Assembly: GCA_021158055.1 (NCBI GenBank)
Contig: JAGGVJ010000015.1
Span: 1 to 51,814, forward strand
Source of the DNA: Candidatus Iainarchaeum sp.
GTDB lineage: Archaea > Iainarchaeota > Iainarchaeia > JAGGVJ01
Reading direction: 5' to 3'
Length of the DNA stretch: 51,814 nucleotides
Below the pieces are notes generated by a model. It saw nothing but the letters and a program-made list of their open reading frames with translations, searched no databases and was not told where the DNA came from. The position numbers were made by a program, and so were the translations under genes. How positions within the stretch are numbered: the stretch's first letter is position 1; each line of letters starts with the position of its first letter. Of this stretch, positions 16,761 through 26,065 are shown in pieces.

Positions 16761-17843
16761 TTATGCGACAGTGCAGTTGCACCATTGCCCGATTGTTGAA
16801 CAAGTTGCTGCCGGGCAGTTGTATGTTCCTTCCCGGTTGAATCCTGTTACCGGGTTTCCGGATGCGTCCCTTGACCTGATTTTCAGTGCATAGTTTGTGT
16901 CAAGGTCAATTACTACAGACAGCACCTCTCCTTCTGGGATGTTGTCGCCGATTGAATGGGTTAGTTCAAGTGTTGCATCAGAACCGCTTGCTATTGAACC
17001 GCCTTTGTATGTTGCTTCTGTGTATGAGTCGGAGTTTTCATTTGTGTCCCAGCTGACTTTTAAGTTACCTTGCTTGTTTCCGAAAGCATCATTACCTGAG
17101 TAATAGAATTCAGCACCTACGTTTGAGACCACTGGGTCAGTTATGTCTGAAGTGGTGGTAAACAAGTAGTAACTTCCGCCATTGTCGTCGGTTGTTGTCC
17201 CTATTGTGTTTGTTGACACGACTTCAAAGTAGTAATCTGTTGACGGGTCCAGTCCGGTGAGGGTTATTTCATGGCCGGTCACAAGCGCTGATTCTGTTTC
17301 CGTTGAACCGAGGCCTGTTGTTTTCCCGTAGTTTACGGTTGAGTCGGCGATTGTGTCTGTTGTCCACGTGATTGTTGCGCTGTTTCCGCCTGGGCTGAAT
17401 GAAACATTGCTTATGGTCGGGGCATACTGCAGTCCGAAGGTTTCAAGCCCTTTGACCATCAGCCCTGTGCTGGTGGTCAGTTTTACTTCGTGTTTTCCGT
17501 AAGCTATGTTGAATGCGAATGTTCCTGTTTCATCTGTGTTCAGTTCGTCCGGCCCGCTTGTGTAAGGATAGTATACTTTGTCAAGGTAAAATGCAAACCC
17601 GTCTGCTTTTTTGCTCCCGTAATTTTTGATAAATAATGTGTTTCCGCTTGAGCCTTCAATTGAAAGGGTCATTCCTTCCTGCAATGGTGATGTTTCCAGT
17701 TTATCGCTTACTTTGCTTGTTACTCCCTGTCCCATTTGAGTGTATTGATAAAAAGCCACTACTGCAATCAGTGCAGTAATTGCAACTACCAAAACAACTG
17801 ATTCAACTTCGCTTAAACCACGTTTCATGTATTCACCGCTCAT
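16761..17843 (-). CDS. Type IV pilin-like secreted protein with fibronectin type III domain
   Basis: MKRGLSEVESVVLVVAITALIAVVAFYQYTQ class III signal/pilin helix; PTISNVSFSPGGNSATITWTTD...TLTGLDPSTDYYFEVVSTN FN3 pattern. Confidence 0.75.
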   Translation of the reverse strand: MSGEYMKRGLSEVESVVLVVAITALIAVVAFYQYTQMGQGVTSKVSDKLETSPLQEGMTLSIEGSSGNTLFIKNYGSKKADGFAFYLDKVYYPYTSGPDELNTDETGTFAFNIAYGKHEVKLTTSTGLMVKGLETFGLQYAPTISNVSFSPGGNSATITWTTDTIADSTVNYGKTTGLGSTETESALVTGHEITLTGLDPSTDYYFEVVSTNTIGTTTDDNGGSYYLFTTTSDITDPVVSNVGAEFYYSGNDAFGNKQGNLKVSWDTNENSDSYTEATYKGGSIASGSDATLELTHSIGDNIPEGEVLSVVIDLDTNYALKIRSRDASGNPVTGFNREGTYNCPAATCSTIGQWCNCTVA

Positions 17844-18012
17844 TTTTTTGGATTTTTAATAGTTATTATGTAATAATTTAATATTAATCAATGACTATAT
17901 ATCTTAAACGAAAGAATAAGTATATATTTAAATCAATAAGGTTTTAATTAACCACTTGATAGTGGTTCTTTGACTCTTGTTTTGTTTTTCGGCAGTTTTT
18001 GGTGGAAAGTTT

Positions 18013-18984
18013 ATGAAGTCGCTTAGTTTGTGTGTTGTTGGTTCCGGTGAAGAGGACAGGAAAAAAGTGTGCTCCATGCTTGGAAAAAAAGGAACGGTAA
18101 GTGATGTTTCTTTTTACAATTTCAAGGAAGACGATGTGATATTGACAACGATTGAGTCAAGTTCTTTTCCAAAAAAGCTTTCATCGCTTTTTCAGTCAGT
18201 TGCATTGGCTGAGTTTGCGGTGCTTGCGGTCAGCAGGGATTCTTTGGACAGCGGTGCGGGGGAGTGTATTTTGGCCCTTGAGCTTTTCGGGAAGGAAAAA
18301 GGGTTTATTGTGACTGATTATGAAGTGCGTGAGCAGGTGGAGAAAATAGTTTCTTCAAGCAAGGCTCTTTGCGGGTATGAATTTTTTTATTTTGACGAGC
18401 TTGATTCTTTGAAGACCAGGGTTCTTGAACTGCAGCCAGACCACCGGAATCCGGAGGAGGGCTTTTTGATGGTCGGGGATCATTTTTTTGATGTCAAAGG
18501 AATTGGCACGGTTTTTTTGGGCATGGCGCGTTCAGGCAGGGTTTCAAAGCACGACAAGCTTTTGGTCAGCCCCATTGGAAAAGAGCTTATTGTGCGCTCG
18601 ATCCAGATGCAGGGAAAAGACGTTGACGAAGCGGTTTCCCCTGCAAGGCTGGGGCTTGCCGTGCGGGGCGTGTCTGTTGATGATATGAAGCGGGGGTTTC
18701 TTGTGGCAAGTAAAGAGGTGGAGTCAGTTCACTCTGCAAAGATTTCTTTTTCAAAGAGCGCTTTTTATAAAAAAGAGTTTGTTTTCCCGAAAAAAGTAAT
18801 GGCTGCGGTTGACTGCCAGTTTGTGGAGGCGGAAATGGACTCGCTTGAAGAAGGCGTGGCAAGTGTTGTGTTTTCAAAAAAAGTTGCGTTTTCCGGGGGG
18901 CAGTTGGTTGTGTTGTGCGATTTGGATTCAAATGTCAGGATAATCGGCCACGGAAACGTTTTACAGCCAGATGAAAACAGGTAA
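18013..18984 (+). CDS. SelB/EF-Tu-like protein with degenerate GTPase domain
   Basis: Domain-2-like segment VGDHFFDVKGIGTVFLGMARSGRVSKHDKLLVSPIGKELIVRSIQMQGKDVDEAVSPARLGLAVRGV; no GxxxxGK[ST] or NKxD. Confidence 0.7.
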   Translation: MKSLSLCVVGSGEEDRKKVCSMLGKKGTVSDVSFYNFKEDDVILTTIESSSFPKKLSSLFQSVALAEFAVLAVSRDSLDSGAGECILALELFGKEKGFIVTDYEVREQVEKIVSSSKALCGYEFFYFDELDSLKTRVLELQPDHRNPEEGFLMVGDHFFDVKGIGTVFLGMARSGRVSKHDKLLVSPIGKELIVRSIQMQGKDVDEAVSPARLGLAVRGVSVDDMKRGFLVASKEVESVHSAKISFSKSAFYKKEFVFPKKVMAAVDCQFVEAEMDSLEEGVASVVFSKKVAFSGGQLVVLCDLDSNVRIIGHGNVLQPDENR

Positions 18985-19008
18985 AGACAGATAAAAACAG
19001 GTGAAAAA

Positions 19009-19578
19009 ATGAGAAAAGAGCTTTCAAGAAAATCAGTTCACATTCTTTTAGGGGCTTTTTTGTTTGCCCCGCTTTTTTTGCTTTCGTTTTTGGAGTTTGT
19101 TTTTTTTATGTTTTTTTTCACGGTTTTTTCTGCTCTTTTTTTCCTTGCAGTTGAAATTAAAGCTGTTCCTGTGTTTGTTTTCAGGTTTGTTCATTTTTTT
19201 GAGCGCGAAAATCATTTTGTCGGGAAAGGGGCTTTGCTTTTCATGGTGGGTGTTTTTCTTTCCGCTGTTTTGATTTTGTTTTTGGGCGCTTCCGGAAAAG
19301 GGCCGGTGATTCTTGCAGCGGCAATCATTTCTCTTTCGCTTGGCGATGCCTTTGCAGCGGTTTTCGGAAGGGCGTTTGGAAAGACAAGGGTGTTTGGAGG
19401 CAGGACTGTTGAGGGTTCTCTTGCGTTTTTCCTGTCGGTTTTTTCTGTTGTTTTCCTGTTGTTCGGCTTTGAGTTTGCCGTTGTCTGTGCTTTTGCAGGT
19501 TCTGTTACAGAGTTGTTGTTTGAAGAAGATAATTTATTAATTCCTTTGTTCATTAGTTTATTGTTGATTTTTATCTGA
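19009..19578 (+). CDS. Dolichol kinase/CTP-dependent lipid kinase family membrane protein (SEC59/DGK1/VTE5-like)
   Basis: RKSVHILLGAF, SLGDAFAAVFGRAFGKTRVFGGRTVEGSLAFF. Confidence 0.75.
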   Translation: MRKELSRKSVHILLGAFLFAPLFLLSFLEFVFFMFFFTVFSALFFLAVEIKAVPVFVFRFVHFFERENHFVGKGALLFMVGVFLSAVLILFLGASGKGPVILAAAIISLSLGDAFAAVFGRAFGKTRVFGGRTVEGSLAFFLSVFSVVFLLFGFEFAVVCAFAGSVTELLFEEDNLLIPLFISLLLIFI

Positions 19579-19623
19579 GTTGAAAAGTAAAACAATTAAA
19601 AAATAGGGCAGTTAGTGGGGGAT

Positions 19624-20322
19624 TTCATGAGCAACTTTGAGGAAAACAGGTTTAAGATAAAAGAACTTCTTAGGACGTCTGAAAAGACGGGTTACAGGCT
19701 TCAGGCTCTTTTGATGGAGGCAGGCAAGCTTAAGGGTGTAACTGATGAGTTTTTGTCATCGCTTTTGACTGTGAGGCTTTTGTTGAGCGATCACCCCGAG
19801 CAAAAGGAATATGTTGAGGAGATAGTCCAGGATAAAGAGTCTTTGGCGATGTTTCGTGAGATAAAAAAGAACATCGATGACTTGTCAAAGGCAATTGATG
19901 GTTTTGAAGACAGTCTTTTGGCGTCGGAAGTGTTTCTTGAAAATTTCAGGGACTATGTTTTTTACAGGAACACCAATAAGGCATTGTGTTCAACGTTTGT
20001 GACGGCTGTTGCAAAAGAGTTTTCTGTTGACAATTGTTTGCTGAATCCCGAGTTTGTCGGTGATTTTAACGTTGCGAAGGTTGCGGCGGATCTTGGCATA
20101 GAACATGAGAAAAGGCAGTTTTTGGTTGTTCCTTTTGAATCGCTCAGCGATACATTGAGTTATTTTGAGGAAAATTTACCCAAGAAATTGTTTTTCATTG
20201 ACTGCGGCGGACTGAAGATTTCCATGAAAAAAAACAACCTTGTGGTTCGCGGAAGCGCGCCCAAGATAAAGCAGGTTGAAAAAGTGGCTTCAAAGGTCGG
20301 CCTGCCGACTTTGTCTCTTTGA
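19624..20322 (+). CDS. Hypothetical protein
   Basis: Long ORF in a collinear run with flanking genes. Confidence 0.6.
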   Translation, partial: FMSNFEENRFKIKELLRTSEKTGYRLQALLMEAGKLKGVTDEFLSSLLTVRLLLSDHPEQKEYVEEIVQDKESLAMFREIKKNIDDLSKAIDGFEDSLLASEVFLENFRDYVFYRNTNKALCSTFVTAVAKEFSVDNCLLNPEFVGDFNVAKVAADLGIEHEKRQFLVVPFESLSDTLSYFEENLPKKLFFIDCGGLKISMKKNNLVVRGSAPKIKQVEKVASKVGLPTLSL

Positions 20323-20511
20323 GTCTGATTGACCTGACAGGTTTGATGACTTGACCGGTTTGGTTGATTTGATGGGTTTGATTGGTTTGACAGGTTGTAT
20401 TATTAATGTTTGAGCACATATCTTGTTTGAGCATGTCTTTTGACAGGTAATTTTAACAGGTAAAATAGACAAAATAAAATAAATAAATTATTGACTTTTT
20501 AGGGTGTTTGA

Positions 20512-20814
20512 TTGAAAGAATTTAAGGTTTTTAAGGTTCCGCAAAACAAGCAGTCAGAGCTTAGCACTGTTTTGGACGACGAGTTTTTCAAAAGAAACGG
20601 TTACAACCAGGTGAACGGTAAGGTAAACAACTTGGGGGACAACATTTTTGTTTACGTGGAGGGAGACAAAAAAGCCCTTGAGGAAGCAAAGCTTAAGATT
20701 GCCTTGGTTGAGGGTTCTTCGCAGGCCAGTGAACAGGAAGCTGAAAAAGTAAAAAAAGTTGTTGAAAGCGCGTCTGAAGGGATAGGAAGCGGAATCGGAA
20801 GCATGTTCGGTTAA
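20512..20814 (+). CDS. Small hypothetical protein with Gly-rich C-terminus
   Basis: 100-aa ORF, TTG start, protein-like composition. Confidence 0.55.
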   Translation: MKEFKVFKVPQNKQSELSTVLDDEFFKRNGYNQVNGKVNNLGDNIFVYVEGDKKALEEAKLKIALVEGSSQASEQEAEKVKKVVESASEGIGSGIGSMFG

Positions 20815-20850
20815 ACTGCATTGCTGCATACCTTTTAGTGTCTGCTTTTT

Positions 20851-20951
20851 GCGGGGGTCCCAGAGTCTGGTCAAATGGGATGGACTCAAGATCTTTTGAT
20901 AGGAAATCCATTGGCCTAGCGCCTACGCAGGTTCGAATCCTGCCCCCCGCA
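20851..20951 (+). tRNA. tRNA-Leu (anticodon CAA) with ~15-nt intron
   Basis: GCGGGGG/CCCCCGC acceptor; T-arm GCAGGTTCGAATCCTGC; class II variable arm GGC-CTAGC-GCC; anticodon stem ATGGA(20880-20884)/TCCAT(20907-20911) is interrupted by TCTTTTGATAGGAAA after loop CTCAAGA. Confidence 0.88.
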
Positions 20952-21035
20952 CTCTTTTTTTGGGATATATAATACAAAAAAATTTAAATACCTAGCTTAC
21001 GGAAATTTAATCAATTTTTTAAAGGATGTGATTAA

Positions 21036-21641
21036 TTGGATCATATAACAAATTTCAAAGAGACAATAGTTGAATTGAGTGAAAAAGACAGATTAAAGGA
21101 AATTTCAGTGCATTTATTTTATGAAATTGATATGTTAAATATTTCTGCAGTTAAAGCAAATAATATGGTTAGCAAAATTTTACATGCAAAAATTAATGAT
21201 TGTGATGACAGTATCATCTGGAAATATCAAGCAAATTTAAATTGTTATTTAGATTCGTATGCAGTTCATGCGCGAAGTTTAACCGAATTTTTAAAATTTA
21301 AAATTAAGAAAGAGGATATTACGTCTGTAAGAGCAGAACATTTTCTTAATGAGAAAAAAAATAATGAATTTAAAAAAATTTGTGATAACGAGTCAAAATT
21401 ATTAAATAATATAGTAAGAAAAGCAAATAAACAAGTCACGCACCTTACATACAATAGAATTCAACCTGAATTTCAAAATGAAAATAAAGGGTGGGAAATG
21501 AGGGATATTTATCGATTTAATGAACTGTTTAAAAATTTTCTTGAGTTAGTTAATGAGGATTTAATCTGTAAAAACCTTATTGACTGGAAAGAAAAGGACA
21601 ATATTTCTAGGCATTATATTTCAAGATATATAGAACGTTAA
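21036..21641 (+). CDS. Accessory protein of unknown function (all-helical, possibly HEPN-like)
   Basis: 201-aa AT-rich ORF; CYLDSYAVHARSLTEFL...RAEHFL pattern. Confidence 0.55.
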   Translation: MDHITNFKETIVELSEKDRLKEISVHLFYEIDMLNISAVKANNMVSKILHAKINDCDDSIIWKYQANLNCYLDSYAVHARSLTEFLKFKIKKEDITSVRAEHFLNEKKNNEFKKICDNESKLLNNIVRKANKQVTHLTYNRIQPEFQNENKGWEMRDIYRFNELFKNFLELVNEDLICKNLIDWKEKDNISRHYISRYIER

Positions 21642-21667
21642 TTTTTTATTTTAAACGGTAATTAGTA

Positions 21668-22189
21668 ATGGGTAATTATGTAGAGCAGTATGAACGAATG
21701 ATGCGTTGGTATGGGCGTTTTAAACAAATAAACACTGGAATACCACATAAACGTTCTTCTGATTATTATTTAGATGATATTTATGCGTTTTTTTTAAATT
21801 GTTATAATTTAAAAGATTGGATACTAAATGACGATAGTATTAAGGTGGATAAAAAAATCCTTGAAGATAAAATAACCAAAAATAACTATTTACGGGTGTG
21901 TGCTGATTTAGCTAATTGGTTAAAACATTTATATTTAAAAAAAACTCGTAAAGAGAAAAAAGAACATGATAATATTGAAAAAAGAAAAGACATTACACCA
22001 AAGATTAGGCGAAATGTTACTTTAAATTTAGGTTCAAATGAACCAACCATAGAATTTAAGATTGATATTCGTTCAAAAGAAGATATTATGGCACAAGTGG
22101 AAGTATGCGATGCATTTAAAGTTGCAACTAAATGTGTTGAAGCATGGGATAAATTTATTGACGAGAATATTAAACCCCTTAAAAAATAA
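21668..22189 (+). CDS. Accessory protein of unknown function (all-helical, possibly HEPN-like)
   Basis: 173-aa AT-rich ORF; DIYAFFLNCYNLKDWILND...LRVCADLANWLKHLYL pattern. Confidence 0.55.
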   Translation: MGNYVEQYERMMRWYGRFKQINTGIPHKRSSDYYLDDIYAFFLNCYNLKDWILNDDSIKVDKKILEDKITKNNYLRVCADLANWLKHLYLKKTRKEKKEHDNIEKRKDITPKIRRNVTLNLGSNEPTIEFKIDIRSKEDIMAQVEVCDAFKVATKCVEAWDKFIDENIKPLKK

Positions 22190-22318
22190 AATCAAGAAAA
22201 TAAGGCAAATTAATTTAAAAACTAATGTTGTGATGAAGTTAATTTCTAGCACATAATGAATGTTTTTAAACTAAAATATTTATAATAAATTGTTTATAGG
22301 TTTTTAGGGTGTGAATAA

Positions 22319-23233
22319 ATGAAAAAAGAGATTATGTTGTTATCTGTATTGGTTATTTGCGTGTTTTTGGTTTCAGGTTGCGTGAATAATGCTGAAAAAG
22401 AATCTGGCGAAAAAGTGGATGTTATCGTAAGCATTTTGCCTCAAAAGGCCTTTGTAAAAGCAGTCGGCGGCGAACATGTAAATGTAAAAGCGTTGATTCC
22501 GCCCGGGGGAAGCCCGGCTACATATGAGCCAAGACCAAGTGATTTGGCAAATGTTGAAAAAGCTGAGTTGTATTTTAGGATCGGGCATATCCCGTTCGAG
22601 AAATCTCATGTTGATAAGTTTGCAGGCCTGAACCCGGATATGAAAGTGGTTGATACTTCAAGGGATGTTCCGTTAAGGTACTTTGGGGAACATGAAGAGC
22701 ACACGCATGAAAATGAGCACAGGGAAGAAGAGCACCGTCATGAAGGAGTCGATCCGCATATCTGGCTTTCTCCGATGCAGGTGAAAAAACAGGTTGATGT
22801 GATTGCAGATGCCCTTTCAGAAGTTGATCCAAACAATTCTGCAGAGTATATGAGGAATGCAGAGGCCTTCAAGAAAGAATTGGACGGCCTGCATAGTGAA
22901 TTGAAGTCAATATTCAAAGAATTAAAGACAGGCAAGCTTATGGTCTTCCATCCCGCATGGGGTTATTTTGCAGATGAATATGACTTGGAGCAGATTGCAA
23001 TAGAGCGGGATGGAAAAGAACCCACAGCGATCCAGTTGCAGAACTTGATAGGTGTGGCAAGGGAAGAGGATATCAAGGTGATTTTTATACAATCCCAGTT
23101 CAACAAAAAAATCGCAGAGTCTGTCGCTGAAGAGATCGGTGCCGTGGTGGTCCCTGTTGATGCTCTTTCTGAGGATTATGTCAATAATCTGAGAAATGTG
23201 GCGATGACGATTTCAGAACATCTAAATAAGTGA
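22319..23233 (+). CDS. znuA: Zinc/manganese ABC transporter substrate-binding lipoprotein
   Basis: Lipobox VSGC, His/Glu-rich loop EHEEHTHENEHREEEHRHEGVDPHIWLSP, FHPAWGYFADEYDL. Confidence 0.9.
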   Translation: MKKEIMLLSVLVICVFLVSGCVNNAEKESGEKVDVIVSILPQKAFVKAVGGEHVNVKALIPPGGSPATYEPRPSDLANVEKAELYFRIGHIPFEKSHVDKFAGLNPDMKVVDTSRDVPLRYFGEHEEHTHENEHREEEHRHEGVDPHIWLSPMQVKKQVDVIADALSEVDPNNSAEYMRNAEAFKKELDGLHSELKSIFKELKTGKLMVFHPAWGYFADEYDLEQIAIERDGKEPTAIQLQNLIGVAREEDIKVIFIQSQFNKKIAESVAEEIGAVVVPVDALSEDYVNNLRNVAMTISEHLNK

Positions 23234-23250
23234 GTTATCTATTGATTGAT

Positions 23251-23955
23251 ATGGTCCGGGAAGAAATAATCAGATTAGAGAATGTGTCTTTTAGCTATGG
23301 TCAAAAAGAATTTCTTAAAGATATCAATCTTTCAATATATAAAGACGATTTTTTAGGGATAATCGGCCCTAACGGCGGCGGCAAGACTACGCTGTTAAAG
23401 CTGGTTCTTGGATTATTGAAACCGAAAAAAGGCAAAATCCGTGTATTTGGAAAAACCCCGAAAGAGGGCAGGGAGTCAATCGGTTATTTTTCCCAGTTCA
23501 AGGATATTGATTTTGATTTCCCGATAACTGCTTTTGAGATTGTGCTGTTGAGCAGGGTGGGAAAAAAACTATTCAAGAGGTATACCAGGCAAGACAAGGA
23601 AGCAGCTGAAAAAGCGCTTAAAGATTTAGGGATCTGGCATTTAAGGGATAATAAGCTCAGTGAGCTTTCAGGAGGGGAAAAACAAAGGGTCTTTATTGCA
23701 AGGGCATTGGCCAATGAGCCCGAAGTTCTTTTGTTGGACGAACCGATGTCAAATCTTGATATGCATATTCAGGAGGAGTTTTATGGGATTTTGAGGCAGC
23801 TGAACAAAAAAATATCCATTGTGCTTGTTGACCATGACCTGGAAATGCTTTCTAAACATGCTAAAGAGATCGTATGCGTCAATAAATGTAACACGCACAC
23901 GATAAGGTATCATGATATTGATGAACTTAAAATGAGGGAGATATGCAATGTTTGA
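23251..23955 (+). CDS. znuC: Zinc/manganese ABC transporter ATPase
   Basis: GPNGGGKTTLLKLVLG, LSGGEKQRVFIARALA, VLLLDEPMSNLD. Confidence 0.92.
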   Translation: MVREEIIRLENVSFSYGQKEFLKDINLSIYKDDFLGIIGPNGGGKTTLLKLVLGLLKPKKGKIRVFGKTPKEGRESIGYFSQFKDIDFDFPITAFEIVLLSRVGKKLFKRYTRQDKEAAEKALKDLGIWHLRDNKLSELSGGEKQRVFIARALANEPEVLLLDEPMSNLDMHIQEEFYGILRQLNKKISIVLVDHDLEMLSKHAKEIVCVNKCNTHTIRYHDIDELKMREICNV

Positions 23956-24802
23956 GATACTCCAATACCAGTTTTTTCAGAATGCTTTGATTATTTCAGT
24001 GCTTGCGTCTTTGGCGGCGGGAATTATCGGAACGTACATTGTTGTAAAACGGATGTCTTTGATTTCAGGAAGCATAGCGCACGCTGCATTCGGCGGATTG
24101 GGAATAAGCTATTTTCTTGGCATAAATCCCCTTGCGGGAGGCACGGTTTTCAGTTTGCTTTCAGCATTCAGTATTGCCTTTTTCAGAAAAAGCGCAGGAA
24201 ACAGGCTGGATACTCTGCTTAGCTTTTTGTGGGCTACGGGAATGGCGATAGGCCTGGTTTTTATTTTCCTTACTCCCGGTTATGCAACGGACTTATTTAC
24301 TTATTTATTTGGAAATATACTTCTTGTTTCAGAAGTTGACCTTTTTATGATTTTATTGTTAGATATGGTCATATTATCCACTGTTTTTTTAATGTTCAAT
24401 TCATTTCTTTCAGTCACTTTTGATGAGGAATATTCTGAAACAAGAAATATGCCGGTTACTCTGGTTGATATGATTTTGTTTGGATTGATAGCGTTGACTG
24501 TTGTCGCAACCATAAGGGTGGTGGGGATAGTTCTTATGATAGCGATCCTGACGATTCCTGCTGCAAGCGCGCAGCTTTTTCATAAGACTGTGAAGGGGAT
24601 TATGATTACTTCTTCAGCGATAACTTTGTTTGCGACAGTCACCGGATTATTTGTTTCATATTATTTTGATTTTACTGCGGGGCCGATAATAGTCCTTATA
24701 ATCTCATTTATTTATTTGCTTTCCATTTTGGTGTCAAGGCCTGGTGTTTTTTCTTTTTTTTCATCACATTTTTCATTTCATGTTGATCAAAAGGTTAAAT
24801 GA
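23948..24802 (+). CDS. znuB: Zinc/manganese ABC transporter permease
   Basis: ABC-3 family multi-TM pattern; RMSLISGSIAHAAFGGLGISYFLGINPLAG. Confidence 0.9.
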   Translation: MFEILQYQFFQNALIISVLASLAAGIIGTYIVVKRMSLISGSIAHAAFGGLGISYFLGINPLAGGTVFSLLSAFSIAFFRKSAGNRLDTLLSFLWATGMAIGLVFIFLTPGYATDLFTYLFGNILLVSEVDLFMILLLDMVILSTVFLMFNSFLSVTFDEEYSETRNMPVTLVDMILFGLIALTVVATIRVVGIVLMIAILTIPAASAQLFHKTVKGIMITSSAITLFATVTGLFVSYYFDFTAGPIIVLIISFIYLLSILVSRPGVFSFFSSHFSFHVDQKVK

Positions 24803-24857
24803 GGCTGTTGTGTGGCCTGGAAAAATGAGCGGGTGTTGGAAATCGTATTTTGTTGTG

Positions 24858-26015
24858 TCATTTGAGCGCTGGATACAAAAGTGTGAATGTTGCCGCAATG
24901 ATAAATGTGTAAAAAAACGGGTCTGACCCGGCTGAAAACACAAGCATCAGCACAGGCAGTATCAGCACCCTGCTCATGTTGAAGGTTATTTACCGCCCGA
25001 CGATGAAGTTGAAGTAGTTCTCTTTGGCTGCTATGTCATATGATTTTGCAGACCATGGGATCTGAAGTATTTTTGAGGACAGGTTTTTGTAGGAGTCGAC
25101 CAAGACAACTTTAAGCGAATTGTTTGCAAACAGTCTTGCGATCCATCCGAAAAAATAAAGCGCGGTCCCGATTTTCAGGAGTTTTGCTTTGTCGTGCTTG
25201 TCTGCGAGTTTTCCGATGAAGTAAAAGGCGCTTATTGACAAGACAAAGCTCATTGTAACAATGAACCCGACTTTTTCTGTTGTCAGGAGGAGGTTTATCA
25301 AAAAAATCGGCCAGATCACCCTGTCGATTATTGATTCGATTGCGTAGCCTGAAAAACTCAGTATTTTAGGCATGTGTTTTTTGTCAAGTGCTTTTGAAAA
25401 AGCGTTTTTCAGGTTTAGACGGGGGGTTTTGTAGTTGTCTTTCATGAAAAACAGCGGAACAGTTGCAGTGAAAAGCAGGACGGAGCCGAGGAAAAACAGC
25501 CCTTCGAAGCTGAAGAAGAAAATCACGAGCCCGGCAATGAACGGGGCAAGTATTGTTGCGGTGGTTGCCGATATCCCGATCAGGGACAGTTCTTTTCCGC
25601 GGTGTGAATTGTCGCAGTGCTCAATGTAGTTCAAGTGAAACCCGTAGTTGTAAAAAACCATTCTCAGTGACAAAAGCGCGGGAAGCACGAAGAACAGTAA
25701 GGGGATGTCAGCGATGTATCTTAAGCCGATGTAGTAGAATATGAGAAAAGGCCCTGACAGGAGAATAGAATGCTTTACTCCTATTCTTGAAACTATTTTT
25801 GCCCCGGCAAGCGAGAAGCACACGAAAAAAGCGCTTGCAAGAAAGTAAAAGAAGATGATGTCAGATATCGGAAAACCGAGTCTGAAAAAGTATATGGGCA
25901 CAAAGAGGCTTATAAGCGCCTCTGAAAAAGTCATTAAAAACACGGACACGTAAATGTGGTTTATTTGTTTTTGGTGAAAAAAAGTGTGGATCAGGTGGAA
26001 GTTGTGGTGTGACAT
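24858..26015 (-). pseudogene. MFS transporter interrupted by an in-frame TAA at 24990-24992
   Basis: ORF 24990-26015 has an MFS-like TM pattern; the same frame continues after TAA as ITFNMSRVLILPVLMLVFSAGSDPFFYTFIIAATFTLLYPALK, ending in TGA at 24858-24860. Confidence 0.7.
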
Positions 26016-26065
26016 TGTATGAAGGTAGTTTGTTTTGGTATTTAAATCATTTTTCAGATAAAAAG

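Noticed and set aside
20950-22260. Island formed by integration into the tRNA-Leu 3' end
   Set aside because: No duplicated tRNA 3' segment (GGTTCGAATCCTGCCCCCCGCA) is visible at the right boundary, and there is no integrase inside; adjacency only.
24744-24926. 60-aa plus-strand ORF after the znu operon
   Set aside because: It overlaps the antisense C-terminal continuation of the MFS gene, which has better TM-protein character.
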